Source: an uncultured Lachnospiraceae bacterium (GTDB lineage: Bacteria; Bacillota; Clostridia; Lachnospirales; Lachnospiraceae). Taken from it: a stretch of 28,032 nt of DNA. Shown piece after piece: positions 6,860 to 16,272 of the stretch. The notes under the pieces are model-generated. The model did no database searches and was not told the origin of the DNA. It saw nothing but the letters and a program-made list of their open reading frames with translations. How positions within the stretch are numbered: position 1 is the stretch's first letter; every line of letters begins with the position of its first letter. Location: positions 1 to 28,032 of the forward strand of contig CAJULP010000076.1 of assembly GCA_910587295.1 (NCBI GenBank). Direction: 5' to 3'. A program made the translations under genes and the position numbers.

Positions 6860-8653
6860 ATGGCAAAGTGGATGGTTGCTGCCAAACGGGCAGATTTTGA
6901 TCAGATTGCAAAAAAGTATGGGATATCACCGGTAATGGCTAGGATTTTGCGCAACAGGGATCTGGAAAGCGATGAAGAAATCAGAAAGTTTCTTTATGGA
7001 ACGGTTAAAGATTTATATGATCCGCTTTTGATGAAGGACATGGAAAAAGCGGCCGGAATCATTGAGGTCAAAATAAAGCAGAAAAAGTCCATACGGGTCA
7101 TAGGGGATTATGATGTGGACGGTATCTGTGCTTCCTACCTTTTATTGACCGGGCTCAGGGCATTAGGGGCCAAGGTGGATGTGGTAATCCCCCACAGGAT
7201 GAAGGATGGTTACGGGCTGAACGATAATCTGATCAAAGAAGCGCTGGAAGCAGGGATTGACACGGTAATCACCTGCGATAACGGGATTGCCGCCGCCCCT
7301 CAGATCCATATGGCGAAGGATAATGGTATGACGGTAATCGTCACGGATCACCATGAGGTGCCCTATGAGGAAACGGACGGGAAGCGGATTTATCTTATCC
7401 CCCCGGCGGATGCCGTGGTTGACCCAAAGCAGGAAGACTGCGGGTATCCGTTTAAGCAGATCTGCGGTGCGGTGGTGGCAGGGAAGCTGGTCAGTGTATT
7501 GCTTAGGTCTGCCGGGGATCTGGGACAAAAGGCAAAGCTTCAGGAAGAGCTGCTTGTATTTGGGGCGTTGGCTACGGTGTGCGATGTGATGGAACTTCGG
7601 GATGAAAACCGGATCATTGTAAAAGAAGGGCTCAGGCTGATGGCGGGAACTTTCAATCTGGGCTTGAAGGCGCTGCTTATGGTGAACGGGATTGAGAATA
7701 TGGCGGCAGCTTCCGGAACATTGACCCCTTATCACGCCGGATTTGTCATTGGCCCGTGCATGAACGCATCCGGGCGGCTGGATACGGCGGAACGCGCGCT
7801 TGCGCTGTTTGACTGCAGGGAATGGTCTGAGGCAGTGAACATTGCGGGAGATTTAAAAAGCTTGAATGACAACCGGAAAATGATGACAGAGCAGGGCGTA
7901 TTGGAGGCGGTCTGGCAGGTAGAAAACGGCGGCATGAAAACGGATAAGGTGTTGGTCATCTACCTGCCGGACTGTCATGAAAGTATTGCGGGGATCATTG
8001 CGGGGCGGATCCGGGAGAAATATGGGAAGCCTGCCTTTGTACTGACGAAAGGCGAGGAAGGGATAAAAGGCAGCGGCAGATCCATAGAATGCTATTCCAT
8101 GTATGAGGAGATGACTGCCTGCAGGGAATTGTTCACCAAATATGGCGGACATAAGATGGCAGCAGGGCTTTCCCTGCCGGATGAGGCGTCTGTTGACGCA
8201 TTTCGGACCATGCTGAATGATAACTGTAAGCTGACGGAAGAAGATTTTCAGGAAGTGGTACATATTGACGTGGCAATGCCGCTTGCCTATGCGGATATCG
8301 GGTTTGTTAAAGGATTGGCTTTGTTAGAGCCTTTTGGCGTGGGTAACGCTAAGCCTGTTTTTGCCAGAAAAAATATCAGTCTTCTTTCCGGTCGGAAGCT
8401 TGGCAAAAATCGAAATGTGGGAAAATATAAAATTGCGGAAGAAGCGGGAAGCCGTTATGAAATGGTCTACTTCGGGGATTTAGAGAAATTTGATGGTTTT
8501 TTGGAGGAACGCTTCGGGCAGGCTAAGCTTGCCGCGCTTTATGGGTCTGGGATAGAGGAAGGGGATGCGGCGATCAGCATGGTATATTATCCTGACCTGA
8601 ATTACTATGCGGGCAGGGAGAGCGTGCAGATTGTGATGCGGGATTATTGCTGA
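6860..8653 (+). CDS. recJ: Single-stranded-DNA-specific exonuclease RecJ
   Basis: This 597-residue DHH-family 5'-3' single-strand DNA exonuclease acts in recombination, mismatch and base-excision repair. Visible motifs are DYDVDG (83-88), TCDNGI, the DHH triad (163-165), and the DHHA1-domain signatures GPCMNASGRLDTA and GGHKMAAGLSL. A C-terminal OB-like region follows from about residue 465. I prefer ATG at 6860, because GGAG (6847-6850) is nine bases upstream and MAKWMVAAKRADFDQIAKKY resembles RecJ N-termini. A TTG at 6845 is an alternative start five codons earlier. The gene lies between two hairpins, so it may be transcribed by readthrough from secDF or from a weak promoter I could not find. 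The apt gene that I would expect after recJ in related genomes is missing. Confidence 0.93.
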   Translation: MAKWMVAAKRADFDQIAKKYGISPVMARILRNRDLESDEEIRKFLYGTVKDLYDPLLMKDMEKAAGIIEVKIKQKKSIRVIGDYDVDGICASYLLLTGLRALGAKVDVVIPHRMKDGYGLNDNLIKEALEAGIDTVITCDNGIAAAPQIHMAKDNGMTVIVTDHHEVPYEETDGKRIYLIPPADAVVDPKQEDCGYPFKQICGAVVAGKLVSVLLRSAGDLGQKAKLQEELLVFGALATVCDVMELRDENRIIVKEGLRLMAGTFNLGLKALLMVNGIENMAAASGTLTPYHAGFVIGPCMNASGRLDTAERALALFDCREWSEAVNIAGDLKSLNDNRKMMTEQGVLEAVWQVENGGMKTDKVLVIYLPDCHESIAGIIAGRIREKYGKPAFVLTKGEEGIKGSGRSIECYSMYEEMTACRELFTKYGGHKMAAGLSLPDEASVDAFRTMLNDNCKLTEEDFQEVVHIDVAMPLAYADIGFVKGLALLEPFGVGNAKPVFARKNISLLSGRKLGKNRNVGKYKIAEEAGSRYEMVYFGDLEKFDGFLEERFGQAKLAALYGSGIEEGDAAISMVYYPDLNYYAGRESVQIVMRDYC

Positions 8654-8661
8654 ATGGAAAG

Positions 8662-8704
8662 AGAATATGAAAACCTCCGGCGCTGCCGGAGGTTTTCATA
8701 TTCT
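8662..8704. terminator. Strong intrinsic terminator after recJ
   Basis: A perfect inverted repeat of about 20 bp (AGAATATGAAAACCTCCGGC, 8662-8681, with its complement at 8685-8704) has a three-base GCT loop and begins eight bases after the recJ stop. The GC-rich top and the run GGTTTT in the 3' arm resemble a rho-independent terminator. The AAAAC in the 5' arm could make it work from the other strand too. Confidence 0.88.
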
Positions 8705-8880
8705 TATGAGGGGGGAGATAGTGAGTTGTTCAACTATCTTGATTAATATCATAAAGGTTAATTGTGTATAAAGTGTGTCCGATTTATGATTTAAATCTAA
8801 AATCCTCTAAATAAAAAATTAAGTACATTTGAAAAATATCGAAACATATATTAACAGAAAAGGCAGACTATGGGTAAAGA
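8705..8880. other. AT-rich intergenic stretch upstream of murE
   Basis: The gap between recJ and murE is about 330 bp. This part has no credible gene. It holds a 7-bp hairpin (AGATAGT at 8716-8722 with ACTATCT at 8733-8739) and is strongly AT-rich, with runs such as CTAAATAAAAAATTAAG. I see no riboswitch, T-box or tRNA fold in it. A murE promoter lies directly after it. Confidence 0.45.
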
Positions 8881-8909
8881 TTGAAAAAAAGGCGGTTTCA
8901 TGTTATCTT
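8881..8909 (+). promoter_or_regulatory. Promoter of the murE-priA-prkC-rsgA operon
   Basis: TTGAAA (8881-8886) and TATCTT (8904-8909) are separated by 17 bp. Transcription would start near 8916, giving a leader of about 70 nt. A perfect 10-bp palindrome TTTCCGGAAA (8961-8970) lies near the ribosome binding site and could be an operator or chance. This is the only good promoter I found ahead of the roughly 12-kb gene run. Confidence 0.5.
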
Positions 8910-8987
8910 ATGATATGGGCGTTGTGCTGTTGGAGATAAAACAAAAATTTTTGCGGGAATTTTCCGGAAATAGAAATGAGGGAAGCA

Positions 8988-10466
8988 ATGTTTCAATGTG
9001 AAGAACTGTTACAGGGTATTACCTATGAATGTGTAAGGGGAACAACGGATAAGCAGATTGGCGAGGTGGTCTATGATTCCAGAAAGTTAAAAAAGGACTG
9101 CCTGTTTATCTGTATTTGTGGTTACAATGTTGACGGGCATGATTTTGCCAGGGAAGCGGTTGAAAAAGGTGCGGCAGTGCTGGTGGTGCAAAGGGATGTG
9201 GAACTGCCGGAAGGAACAGACGTTACGGTGGTCCGGGTGGAAGACACCCGTTATGCTATGGCTTTTATCTCGGCGGCTTATTTCGGCCACCCTGCAGACA
9301 GGCTGAAAGTGATCGGGATAACCGGAACTAAGGGGAAGACTACTGCCACCTATATGATCAGATCAATCCTGGAAAATGCAGGGTACCGGACCGGGCTTGT
9401 GGGAACCATAGAAACCATCATCGGGGACCGGCACATCCCGGCATTAAACACCACGCCGGAATCATTTGTCCTGCAGCAGTATTTTAAAGAAATGGAAGAG
9501 GCCGGCTGTGAGGTTGTGGTGATGGAAGTGGCATCCCAGGGATTAAAGCTCCACAGAACCCAGGGCTTTACCTTTGAAATCGGCATTTTCACCAATTTAG
9601 AGCCGGATCACATCGGTCCTAATGAACATGCGGATTTTGAGGAATACCAGGCGTGCAAGGGGCTGTTGTTTAAGCAGTGCAGGCTTGGGATTGTAAATAT
9701 AGACGATGCCCATGTAAAGGCGGTGCTAAAGGGTCATACCTGCCAGTTAGAGACCTATGGGTTTGATCCTTCGGCGGATCTGTATGCGGACCGCTTAAAA
9801 CTGGTCAACAAGCCCGGGGAACTGGGAATCGATTTTATGGTAGAAGGCAAAATGAAGTTTAATGCAGAGGTTCCAGCTCCCGGCAGGTTCAGTGTGTATA
9901 ATGCGCTGTCGGCGATTGCGGTATGCAGGCATTTTAAAGTAGAGATCCCTCAGATACAGAAAGCGCTCCTTGGTGTCCACGTAAGGGGGCGGATTGAAAT
10001 GGTGCCGGTATCAGATCGCTTTACGCTGCTGATTGATTATGCCCATAATGCCATGAGCCTTAAGAGCCTTTTGACTACCTTGCGGGAATATCAGCCAAAG
10101 AGGCTGGTGAGTGTGTTTGGCTGTGGGGGAAACCGCTCTATGCTCAGGCGGTTTGAGATGGGGGAAGTCAGCGGAACCTATGCGGACTTTACCATTATCA
10201 CATCCGATAATCCGCGGTTTGAGGAACCCCAGGATATTATAGAGGATATTAAAACCGGCATCAATAAGACCCAGGGGAATTATATTGAAATCTGTGACAG
10301 GAAAGAAGCCATCGCCTATGCCATTGACAACGGGCAGGCGGGGGATATCATTGTGCTTGCAGGTAAAGGACATGAGGATTATCAGGAGATCAAAGGGGTA
10401 AAACACCCTATGGATGAAAGGGTTGTGATCAGGGAGATTTTGGAGGAAAGACAAAAGACTTTATGA
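8988..10466 (+). CDS. murE: MurE-type UDP-MurNAc-tripeptide ligase, meso-DAP type
   Basis: This 492-residue Mur ligase adds the third amino acid to UDP-MurNAc-L-Ala-D-Glu in peptidoglycan precursor synthesis in the cytosol. It has an N-terminal uridine-binding domain with VVYDSRKL, the ATP loop GITGTKGKTT (110-119), NTTPES, and the AGKGHEDYQ C-terminal motif. DNPR at 407-410 is the diaminopimelate-recognising form. Two usually conserved sites differ. The canonical DYAHTPD is DYAHNAM, and the GCGGDRD-type motif is GCGGNRS. This may be a clostridial variant or a second MurE-like copy. The start is uncertain: ATG at 8988 has GAGG six bases upstream, and an ATG at 8976 adds four residues. The stop overlaps the priA start as ATGA. 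Confidence 0.87.
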   Translation: MFQCEELLQGITYECVRGTTDKQIGEVVYDSRKLKKDCLFICICGYNVDGHDFAREAVEKGAAVLVVQRDVELPEGTDVTVVRVEDTRYAMAFISAAYFGHPADRLKVIGITGTKGKTTATYMIRSILENAGYRTGLVGTIETIIGDRHIPALNTTPESFVLQQYFKEMEEAGCEVVVMEVASQGLKLHRTQGFTFEIGIFTNLEPDHIGPNEHADFEEYQACKGLLFKQCRLGIVNIDDAHVKAVLKGHTCQLETYGFDPSADLYADRLKLVNKPGELGIDFMVEGKMKFNAEVPAPGRFSVYNALSAIAVCRHFKVEIPQIQKALLGVHVRGRIEMVPVSDRFTLLIDYAHNAMSLKSLLTTLREYQPKRLVSVFGCGGNRSMLRRFEMGEVSGTYADFTIITSDNPRFEEPQDIIEDIKTGINKTQGNYIEICDRKEAIAYAIDNGQAGDIIVLAGKGHEDYQEIKGVKHPMDERVVIREILEERQKTL

Positions 10467-12688
10467 CAGAATATGCAAATATCATAATAGATATTTCCCA
10501 TGAAAAGGTTGACCGCCCTTTTCAATATAAGATACCGGATGTCCTGCAGGGAAAATTAGAAGCCGGCATGTGCGTGCAGGTACCTTTCGGGCAGGGAAAC
10601 CGCCTGCGGCAGGGCTATGTGGTGGAAGTGACGGATAAGGCCCAGTTTCCGGATGAAAAGATGAAACAGGTGGAAGGGATACTGACGGGAAGTCTGCCGG
10701 TGGAAGCGGATGCCATCCGGCTTGCGGTATGGATGCGGCAGACCTACGGTTCTACCATGATCGCGGCGCTGCGGACGGTGCTTCCGGTGAAACAGTCCGT
10801 GAAGGCAAAAGAAAAAAAGAAGATCCGGCGGCTTTTTACCAGGGAAGAGACCACTGCCGTTCTTGGAGAGGCAATCCGAAAGCACCAGGGGGCAAGGGCA
10901 AGACTTCTTTCAGAGCTCATCCACGAAGAAATCCTTCCCTATGAGCTGGTAGTGGGGAAGCTGAATGTTTCCGCATCTACCTTGCGGAGCCTGGAAGCCC
11001 AGGGTGTGATCAAGGTGGAAAGTGAAAATTATTACAGAAATCCTGTAAAGCTGGAAACCGCCAGGGAGGCAGGGCTTACGCTCTCTAAAGAGCAGGAGGC
11101 GGTGCGGGAGGAGGTTCTTTCCGATTATGATAAAGGAATCCGGAAAACCTACCTGATCCATGGGATTACGGGAAGCGGCAAAACGGAAGTCTATTTATCC
11201 CTGATCGAGGGAATGATAAAGCGAAAGAAACAGTGTATCGTGCTGATCCCGGAGATTGCCCTTACGTATCAGACTCTGCTCCGGTTTTATAAACGGTTTG
11301 GAGACCGGGTGTCGGTGATGAACTCCACCTTGTCAGCAGGAGAAAAATATGATCAGTGCCAGCGGGCAAGAAACGGAGACCTGGATGTGATCATCGGGCC
11401 AAGGTCCGCATTGTTTGTTCCTTTTCCGGATCTGGGATTGATCGTAATGGATGAGGAGCATGAAGGCAGTTATAAAAGTGAGGCTATGCCCAAATACCAT
11501 GCAAGAGAAACCGCACAGTATCTTGCGAAGATGAAAGGCGCCAGTCTTGTGTTAGGCTCGGCAACCCCCTCGCTGGAAGCTTATTACAGGGCAAAGGAAG
11601 GCAGGTATCGGCTGTTTACCTTAAGCAGCAGGCTGACAGGGGGAAAATTAGCCCCGGTGTCCGTGGTGGACCTGCGCAAGGAGCTGAGGGAAGGGAACCG
11701 TTCTATCTTCAGCAGGAAACTGAAAGAACTGATGGAGGACAGACTTTCAAGAAAAGAGCAGATCATGCTTTTTTTAAACCGCCGGGGATATGCGGGGTTT
11801 ATCTCCTGCCGTTCCTGCGGGCATGTGATGAAATGCCCCCATTGCGACGTATCCTTATCCCGGCATGCCGGGGGAAAGCTGGTCTGCCACTACTGCGGCT
11901 ATGAAACCAGGGATGTGGAGAAATGTCCGTCCTGCGGCTCTCCTTATATTTTGGGGTTTAAGGCAGGAACCCAGCAGATCGAGCAGCAGCTTTATCAATA
12001 TTTTCCCGGGATCCGCGTGCTTCGGATGGATGGGGATACGACAAGGCAGAAGGATAGTTACGAAAAGATCCTGTCCGCTTTTTCGGAAGGGGAAGCGGAT
12101 GTGCTATTGGGCACCCAGATGATCGTGAAAGGGCATGATTTTCCCAATGTCACCCTGGTAGGTGTGCTGGCAGCGGATCTGTCTTTGAATGACAGCGATT
12201 ACCGTTCCGGGGAGAGGACATTCCAGTTGCTGACCCAGGCGGCAGGAAGGGCAGGCAGGGGCTCTAAGCCTGGGGAGGCGGTGATCCAGACCTACCGTCC
12301 GGATCATTACAGTATTGTACGGGCAGCACAACAGGACTATGCGGCTTTTTATGAGGAGGAGATTTTGTATCGGGAAATCGGAGCTTATCCGCCGGTGGGG
12401 CATATGCTTGCCATATTGGTCACATCCGGGATAGAGCAGCGGGCCCAGGGCCTGGCAGGAAAGATTTCGCAGATCGCAAAAAGCGGGGAACAAAAGATCC
12501 AGGTCATAGGACCGGCCAAAGCTTTTATAGGAAAAATTAACGATATTTACCGATTTGTGGTATACTGTAAGTCAGGTGATGAAAATGCCCTGACAAGGAT
12601 CAGAGATTTAATAGAAAAAAGTATTTCATCCATGGAATTAAAATATGAAACGGTACAGTTTGACTTTGATCCCATGGACCGCTATTAA
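10463..12688 (+). CDS. priA: Primosomal replication-restart helicase PriA
   Basis: This 741-residue superfamily-2 3'-5' DNA helicase reloads the replisome at stalled forks. An N-terminal 3'-DNA-binding domain (about 1-105) begins YANIIIDISHEKVDRPFQY. A winged-helix region follows, then Walker A GITGSGKT (234-241) and the Walker B-type box DEEH (330-333). The eight-cysteine zinc domain has paired motifs CRSCGHVMKCPHC and CHYCG...CPSCG. The helicase motifs GTQMIVKGHDFPNV and QAAGRAGRG come next, and then the C-terminal domain. Length matches the family. The start overlaps the murE stop by four bases (ATGA), so translation is coupled. It opens the priA-def-fmt segment that is conserved in Firmicutes. 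Confidence 0.96.
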   Translation: MTEYANIIIDISHEKVDRPFQYKIPDVLQGKLEAGMCVQVPFGQGNRLRQGYVVEVTDKAQFPDEKMKQVEGILTGSLPVEADAIRLAVWMRQTYGSTMIAALRTVLPVKQSVKAKEKKKIRRLFTREETTAVLGEAIRKHQGARARLLSELIHEEILPYELVVGKLNVSASTLRSLEAQGVIKVESENYYRNPVKLETAREAGLTLSKEQEAVREEVLSDYDKGIRKTYLIHGITGSGKTEVYLSLIEGMIKRKKQCIVLIPEIALTYQTLLRFYKRFGDRVSVMNSTLSAGEKYDQCQRARNGDLDVIIGPRSALFVPFPDLGLIVMDEEHEGSYKSEAMPKYHARETAQYLAKMKGASLVLGSATPSLEAYYRAKEGRYRLFTLSSRLTGGKLAPVSVVDLRKELREGNRSIFSRKLKELMEDRLSRKEQIMLFLNRRGYAGFISCRSCGHVMKCPHCDVSLSRHAGGKLVCHYCGYETRDVEKCPSCGSPYILGFKAGTQQIEQQLYQYFPGIRVLRMDGDTTRQKDSYEKILSAFSEGEADVLLGTQMIVKGHDFPNVTLVGVLAADLSLNDSDYRSGERTFQLLTQAAGRAGRGSKPGEAVIQTYRPDHYSIVRAAQQDYAAFYEEEILYREIGAYPPVGHMLAILVTSGIEQRAQGLAGKISQIAKSGEQKIQVIGPAKAFIGKINDIYRFVVYCKSGDENALTRIRDLIEKSISSMELKYETVQFDFDPMDRY

Positions 12689-12708
12689 GGAAAAGGAAGG
12701 ACAGGAAA

Positions 12709-13188
12709 ATGGCAATCAGGAACATAAGAGAAATTGGAGACCCGGTTTTAAACAAAAATTGTAAGGAAGTAAAGGAGATAAACCGCCGTACCTTAGAGCT
12801 TATTGACGATATGTTTGAAACCATGTATGAGGCAGACGGGGTAGGCCTTGCTGCGCCCCAGGTAGGCATCTTAAAAAGGATTGCGGTGGTGGATGTGACT
12901 GGGGAAGATCCCATCCTGATGATCAATCCGGTCATTTTGGAGACCAGAGGGCAGCAGAGTGGGTATGAAGGCTGCCTTTCTGTTCCCGGGAAGTCTGGCC
13001 TGGTGACCCGGCCGGATTACGTGAAGATCCAGGCATACAATGAGGAGATGGAGCTTTATGAGCTGGAAGGGACTGAAATGCTCGCAAGGGCAATCTGCCA
13101 TGAGATCGAGCACTTAGAGGGCCATCTTTATGTGGAAAGAGTGGAAGGCGGTTTGGTCAACACAGAAGATCTGGTGGAAGAAGATTAA
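12709..13188 (+). CDS. def: Peptide deformylase
   Basis: This 159-residue metalloenzyme removes the N-formyl group from new proteins. All three deformylase motifs are present: GVGLAAPQVG (44-53), EGCLSVPG (87-94, metal-binding C89) and HEIEH (131-135, two metal-binding histidines and catalytic Glu). The EGCLS form and length are typical of class-I deformylases. The gene starts 20 bp after priA and ends 11 bp before fmt, the enzyme that adds the formyl group, so the two opposing steps are co-expressed. A GGAAGG stretch provides the ribosome binding site. Confidence 0.96.
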   Translation: MAIRNIREIGDPVLNKNCKEVKEINRRTLELIDDMFETMYEADGVGLAAPQVGILKRIAVVDVTGEDPILMINPVILETRGQQSGYEGCLSVPGKSGLVTRPDYVKIQAYNEEMELYELEGTEMLARAICHEIEHLEGHLYVERVEGGLVNTEDLVEED

Positions 13189-13199
13189 GGAGAAAATAG

Positions 13200-14132
13200 A
13201 TGAAGATTGTATATATGGGAACCCCTGATTTTGCAGTGGCCCCTCTGGAAGCCATCATAAAGGCAGGGCATCAGGTGATGGCGGTGGTGACCCAGCCGGA
13301 CAAGCAAAAAGGCAGGGGGAAAGAGGTTCAGATGACACCGGTCAAGACCTGTGCGGTGCAATACGGCATCCCGGTATTCCAGCCGGTAAAAATAAGAGAA
13401 CCGGAGGCTGTGAATAAGCTAAAGGAGTACGAGGCCGATATATTTGTGATCGCTGCTTTTGGGCAGATTCTATCGGAAGAGATCTTAACGATGCCGCCTT
13501 TGGGCTGTGTGAACATCCATGCATCTCTGCTCCCGGCTTACCGGGGGGCTGCGCCCATTCAATGGGCGGTGATCAACGGGGAAAAAGAATCTGGCGTGAC
13601 GATCATGCGGATGGAAAAGGGAATTGACACCGGGGGCATGTATGCCAAAAAGGCAGTGTCGCTTACCCATAAGGAGACCGGAGCAAGCCTGCATGATAAG
13701 CTGATGCAGGCAGGGGCGGAACTGATCGTGGAAGCGCTGCCGAAGATCGCAAGCGGGGAATTGGCGCCGATAGCGCAGGATGATTCCAAGGCCACGCATG
13801 TGGGCCGGTTAGATAAATCCATGGGAAAGATTGACTGGGGGAAAGATGCGGATGTTTTAGAGCGGCTGATCCGGGGATTAAATTCCTGGCCCAGCGCTTA
13901 TACTACATTTAAGGGAAAAACCTTAAAGATCTGGGAAGCGGATGTTGTGGCACAGCAGGGAAGCAGCATTCCGGGAACCATAGAGACAGTCCGGAAGGAT
14001 TCTGTGGATGTGGCCTGTGGGAGCGGCATACTCAGGGTTTATTCCTTACAGCTGGAAGGGAAAAAGCGGATGGCAGTGAAGGATTTTCTGCTTGGCTATA
14101 CGTTAGAGCCGGGAATGGTTCTTGGTAATTAG
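13200..14132 (+). CDS. fmt: Methionyl-tRNA formyltransferase
   Basis: This 310-residue enzyme transfers a formyl group from 10-formyltetrahydrofolate to initiator Met-tRNA. The N-terminal formyltransferase domain has MGTPDFAV near the start, the catalytic N105, H107 and D143 in NIHASLLPAYRGAAPIQWA and GIDTGG, and the SLLPxYRG loop (109-116). A C-terminal OB-fold tRNA-binding domain follows from about residue 205. Length is standard. AAGGAG sits six to seven bases before the ATG. The order def then fmt is the common bacterial arrangement. Confidence 0.96.
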   Translation: MKIVYMGTPDFAVAPLEAIIKAGHQVMAVVTQPDKQKGRGKEVQMTPVKTCAVQYGIPVFQPVKIREPEAVNKLKEYEADIFVIAAFGQILSEEILTMPPLGCVNIHASLLPAYRGAAPIQWAVINGEKESGVTIMRMEKGIDTGGMYAKKAVSLTHKETGASLHDKLMQAGAELIVEALPKIASGELAPIAQDDSKATHVGRLDKSMGKIDWGKDADVLERLIRGLNSWPSAYTTFKGKTLKIWEADVVAQQGSSIPGTIETVRKDSVDVACGSGILRVYSLQLEGKKRMAVKDFLLGYTLEPGMVLGN

Positions 14133-14149
14133 AAAGGAATGACAGATTG

Positions 14150-14872
14150 ATGTTTGGATATTATTATGACCCTACTTATATTTTAGTGTTGATCGGCGCG
14201 ATCATCAGCATTGCGGCCAGCCAGATGGTGAATTCCACTTACCGCAAATATGCAAAGGTGCGCGCAAAAAGCGGAATGACGGGGGCTGAGGCAGCCCAGA
14301 GGATTTTACAGATGTCGGGGATCAGGGATGTGCAGATCCAGCATATCAGCGGGGATTTGACAGACCATTATGATCCGGTCAAGAAAGTGCTCCGGCTGTC
14401 GGATTCCGTGTACGGATCCCGTTCCGTGGCGGCAATTGGCGTGGCGGCTCATGAATGCGGCCATGCGATCCAGCACAAGGAAGGATATTTTCCGTTAAAG
14501 CTGCGGTCAACGCTGGTGCCGGCGGCTAACATCGGGTCGAAGCTGGGCCTGCCCATTGTGCTTTTGGGATTGATCCTTGGAATCGGGTTTGACCTGCCGG
14601 GGGGCGGATATTTTTCGCTGGCTCAGATCGGAATCTGGGTATTTTCTTTGGCGGTGCTGTTTCAGGTGGTAACCCTGCCCGTAGAATTTAACGCCTCCGG
14701 GCGTGCGTTAAAGCTGCTTGGCAGTTACGGCGTCATGGGCAGTGATGAAGTGGATGATTGTAAACGGGTCCTAGGAGCGGCGGCGCTTACTTACGTGGCA
14801 GCGGCAGCGGCTTCCATTTTACAGTTGCTGCGGCTTGTGATCCTGGCAAGGGGCAGGAGCAGAGACGATTAG
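14150..14872 (+). CDS. Membrane zinc metallopeptidase, YugP / Zn_peptidase_2 family
   Basis: This 240-residue membrane protein matches the YugP-type family (PF04298). An N-terminal membrane segment (about 8-26) is followed by a soluble part with the zinc motif HECGH (101-105) inside VAAHECGHAIQHKEGY, then two hydrophobic segments around 128-150 and 158-182. FNASGRAL follows, a region where a third metal ligand is expected, and a last hydrophobic segment lies near the C-terminus. The substrate is not known. A gene of this type between fmt and rsmB is absent from the Bacillus arrangement, and I recall it from Clostridia. TTG at 14147 is an alternative start, one codon earlier and slightly better spaced from AAAGGA. 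Confidence 0.88.
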   Translation: MFGYYYDPTYILVLIGAIISIAASQMVNSTYRKYAKVRAKSGMTGAEAAQRILQMSGIRDVQIQHISGDLTDHYDPVKKVLRLSDSVYGSRSVAAIGVAAHECGHAIQHKEGYFPLKLRSTLVPAANIGSKLGLPIVLLGLILGIGFDLPGGGYFSLAQIGIWVFSLAVLFQVVTLPVEFNASGRALKLLGSYGVMGSDEVDDCKRVLGAAALTYVAAAAASILQLLRLVILARGRSRDD

Positions 14873-14885
14873 TGAGGACGATTTC

Positions 14886-16262
14886 ATGGATAATATGCGT
14901 GAGCTTGCGCTTGATGTACTGTTTGAAATTCTGGAAAAAGGCGGTTACAGCCATTTAGTCATCCGGAATGTGCTGGATAAATATGACTATAGTGATCCCC
15001 GCAACAAGGCGTTTGTGAAGCGGGTCACGGAAGGAACCATAGAGAGACTGATCCAGATTGATTATGTGCTGGAACAGTTTTCCAAAGTGCCTGTAGGGAA
15101 AATGAAGCCCCTGATCAGGACGTTGATGAGGATGAGCGTTTATCAGCTCCTTTTCATGGATCAGATCCCGGATGCCGCCATCTGTAACGAGGCCGTGAAA
15201 CTTTCCGGGAAAAGAGGGTTTCGGGGTCTTTCCGGCTTTGTCAACGGTGTGCTCAGGAATATTGCAAGGAACCGGGGAAACATCCAATATCCGGATAAGT
15301 CCAAGGAGTGGAAAAAATCCCTTTCTGTCAGTTATTCTATGCCAGAATGGCTGATCGACTTTTGGCAGGAAGCCTACGGGCGGGAAACAATGGAAAAGCT
15401 CGTGGAAGGGCTTTTTTGCGAGCACCCGGTTACGGTAAGGGTAAAGAAGGACTTGGCCGGTAAGCAGAAAGAAGCATGGATACAGGAGCTTTTAAAAGAG
15501 GGAATCGGGGCAAGCCGCCACCCGTACCACGCTTGTGCGTACCGTTTATCCGGAGCGTTGAACGTAAAAAAACTTCCCGGTTACGGGGAAGGGCTTTTTG
15601 TGGTCCAGGATGTAAGCAGTATGCTTGCCGTGGAGGCAGCAGGTATTGCTTTAGAGAATGCGGAGGAGACGGAAGAGTCTCTTTTGGTGATGGATGTGTG
15701 TGCCGCACCCGGCGGGAAGACTATGCATATAGCGGAAAAGCTGGGAAAAAGAGGAAGGGTGTATGCCTTCGATCTTACGGAGTATAAGGTAACGTTGATC
15801 AGGGATAATATAAAAAGAATGGGTTATGAAAATGTGGAAGTGCATCAGCATGATGCTTCCATCCCGGAACCTTCCTTTTTTGGCAGGGCGGATGTAGTGC
15901 TGGCTGACCTGCCCTGTTCCGGTCTTGGAACTATGGGAAAGAAACGGGATGTGAAATACCGTGCCACAAAAGAATCAATGGAAGAGCTTACCGGTATCCA
16001 AAAGAAGATTCTGGATGTGGTGCGGAAGTATGTCAAGCCTGGCGGGGTGCTGATCTACAGTACCTGTACCTTAAACCCTAAGGAGAATGAACAGATGGTA
16101 AGCTGGTTTACGGAGCGTTTTCCCTTTCGGCTTGATGACCTTTCCCCTTATCTGCCTAAGGCTCTTTCGGGAGAAGGGAAAGAGGGGATGCTGCAGCTTT
16201 TTCCGGGTGTCCATGAGTCTGACGGGTTTTTTATTGCAAGGATGATACGGGATAAAGCATAG
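14886..16262 (+). CDS. rsmB: 16S rRNA (cytosine-967-C5)-methyltransferase RsmB
   Basis: This 458-residue enzyme methylates C967-equivalent cytosine of 16S rRNA using S-adenosylmethionine. Residues 1-130 form a NusB-like RNA-binding domain (MRELALDVLFEILEKGGYSH). The methyltransferase domain shows the SAM motif DVCAAPGGKT starting at D270, the motif LADLPCSGLG with C344, and the catalytic motif YSTCTLNPKEN with C394. A C-terminal GVHESDGFFIARM motif closes the family pattern. The gene is 13 bp after the zinc peptidase and 10 bp before rlmN, consistent with one transcript. Confidence 0.94.
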   Translation: MDNMRELALDVLFEILEKGGYSHLVIRNVLDKYDYSDPRNKAFVKRVTEGTIERLIQIDYVLEQFSKVPVGKMKPLIRTLMRMSVYQLLFMDQIPDAAICNEAVKLSGKRGFRGLSGFVNGVLRNIARNRGNIQYPDKSKEWKKSLSVSYSMPEWLIDFWQEAYGRETMEKLVEGLFCEHPVTVRVKKDLAGKQKEAWIQELLKEGIGASRHPYHACAYRLSGALNVKKLPGYGEGLFVVQDVSSMLAVEAAGIALENAEETEESLLVMDVCAAPGGKTMHIAEKLGKRGRVYAFDLTEYKVTLIRDNIKRMGYENVEVHQHDASIPEPSFFGRADVVLADLPCSGLGTMGKKRDVKYRATKESMEELTGIQKKILDVVRKYVKPGGVLIYSTCTLNPKENEQMVSWFTERFPFRLDDLSPYLPKALSGEGKEGMLQLFPGVHESDGFFIARMIRDKA

Positions 16263-16272
16263 AAAGGCTGGA

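Noticed and set aside
8716..8739. Hairpin in the recJ-murE gap considered as a riboswitch
   Set aside because: It is a single 7-bp stem without conserved junctions or an associated terminator/antiterminator, and it lies upstream of the predicted promoter.
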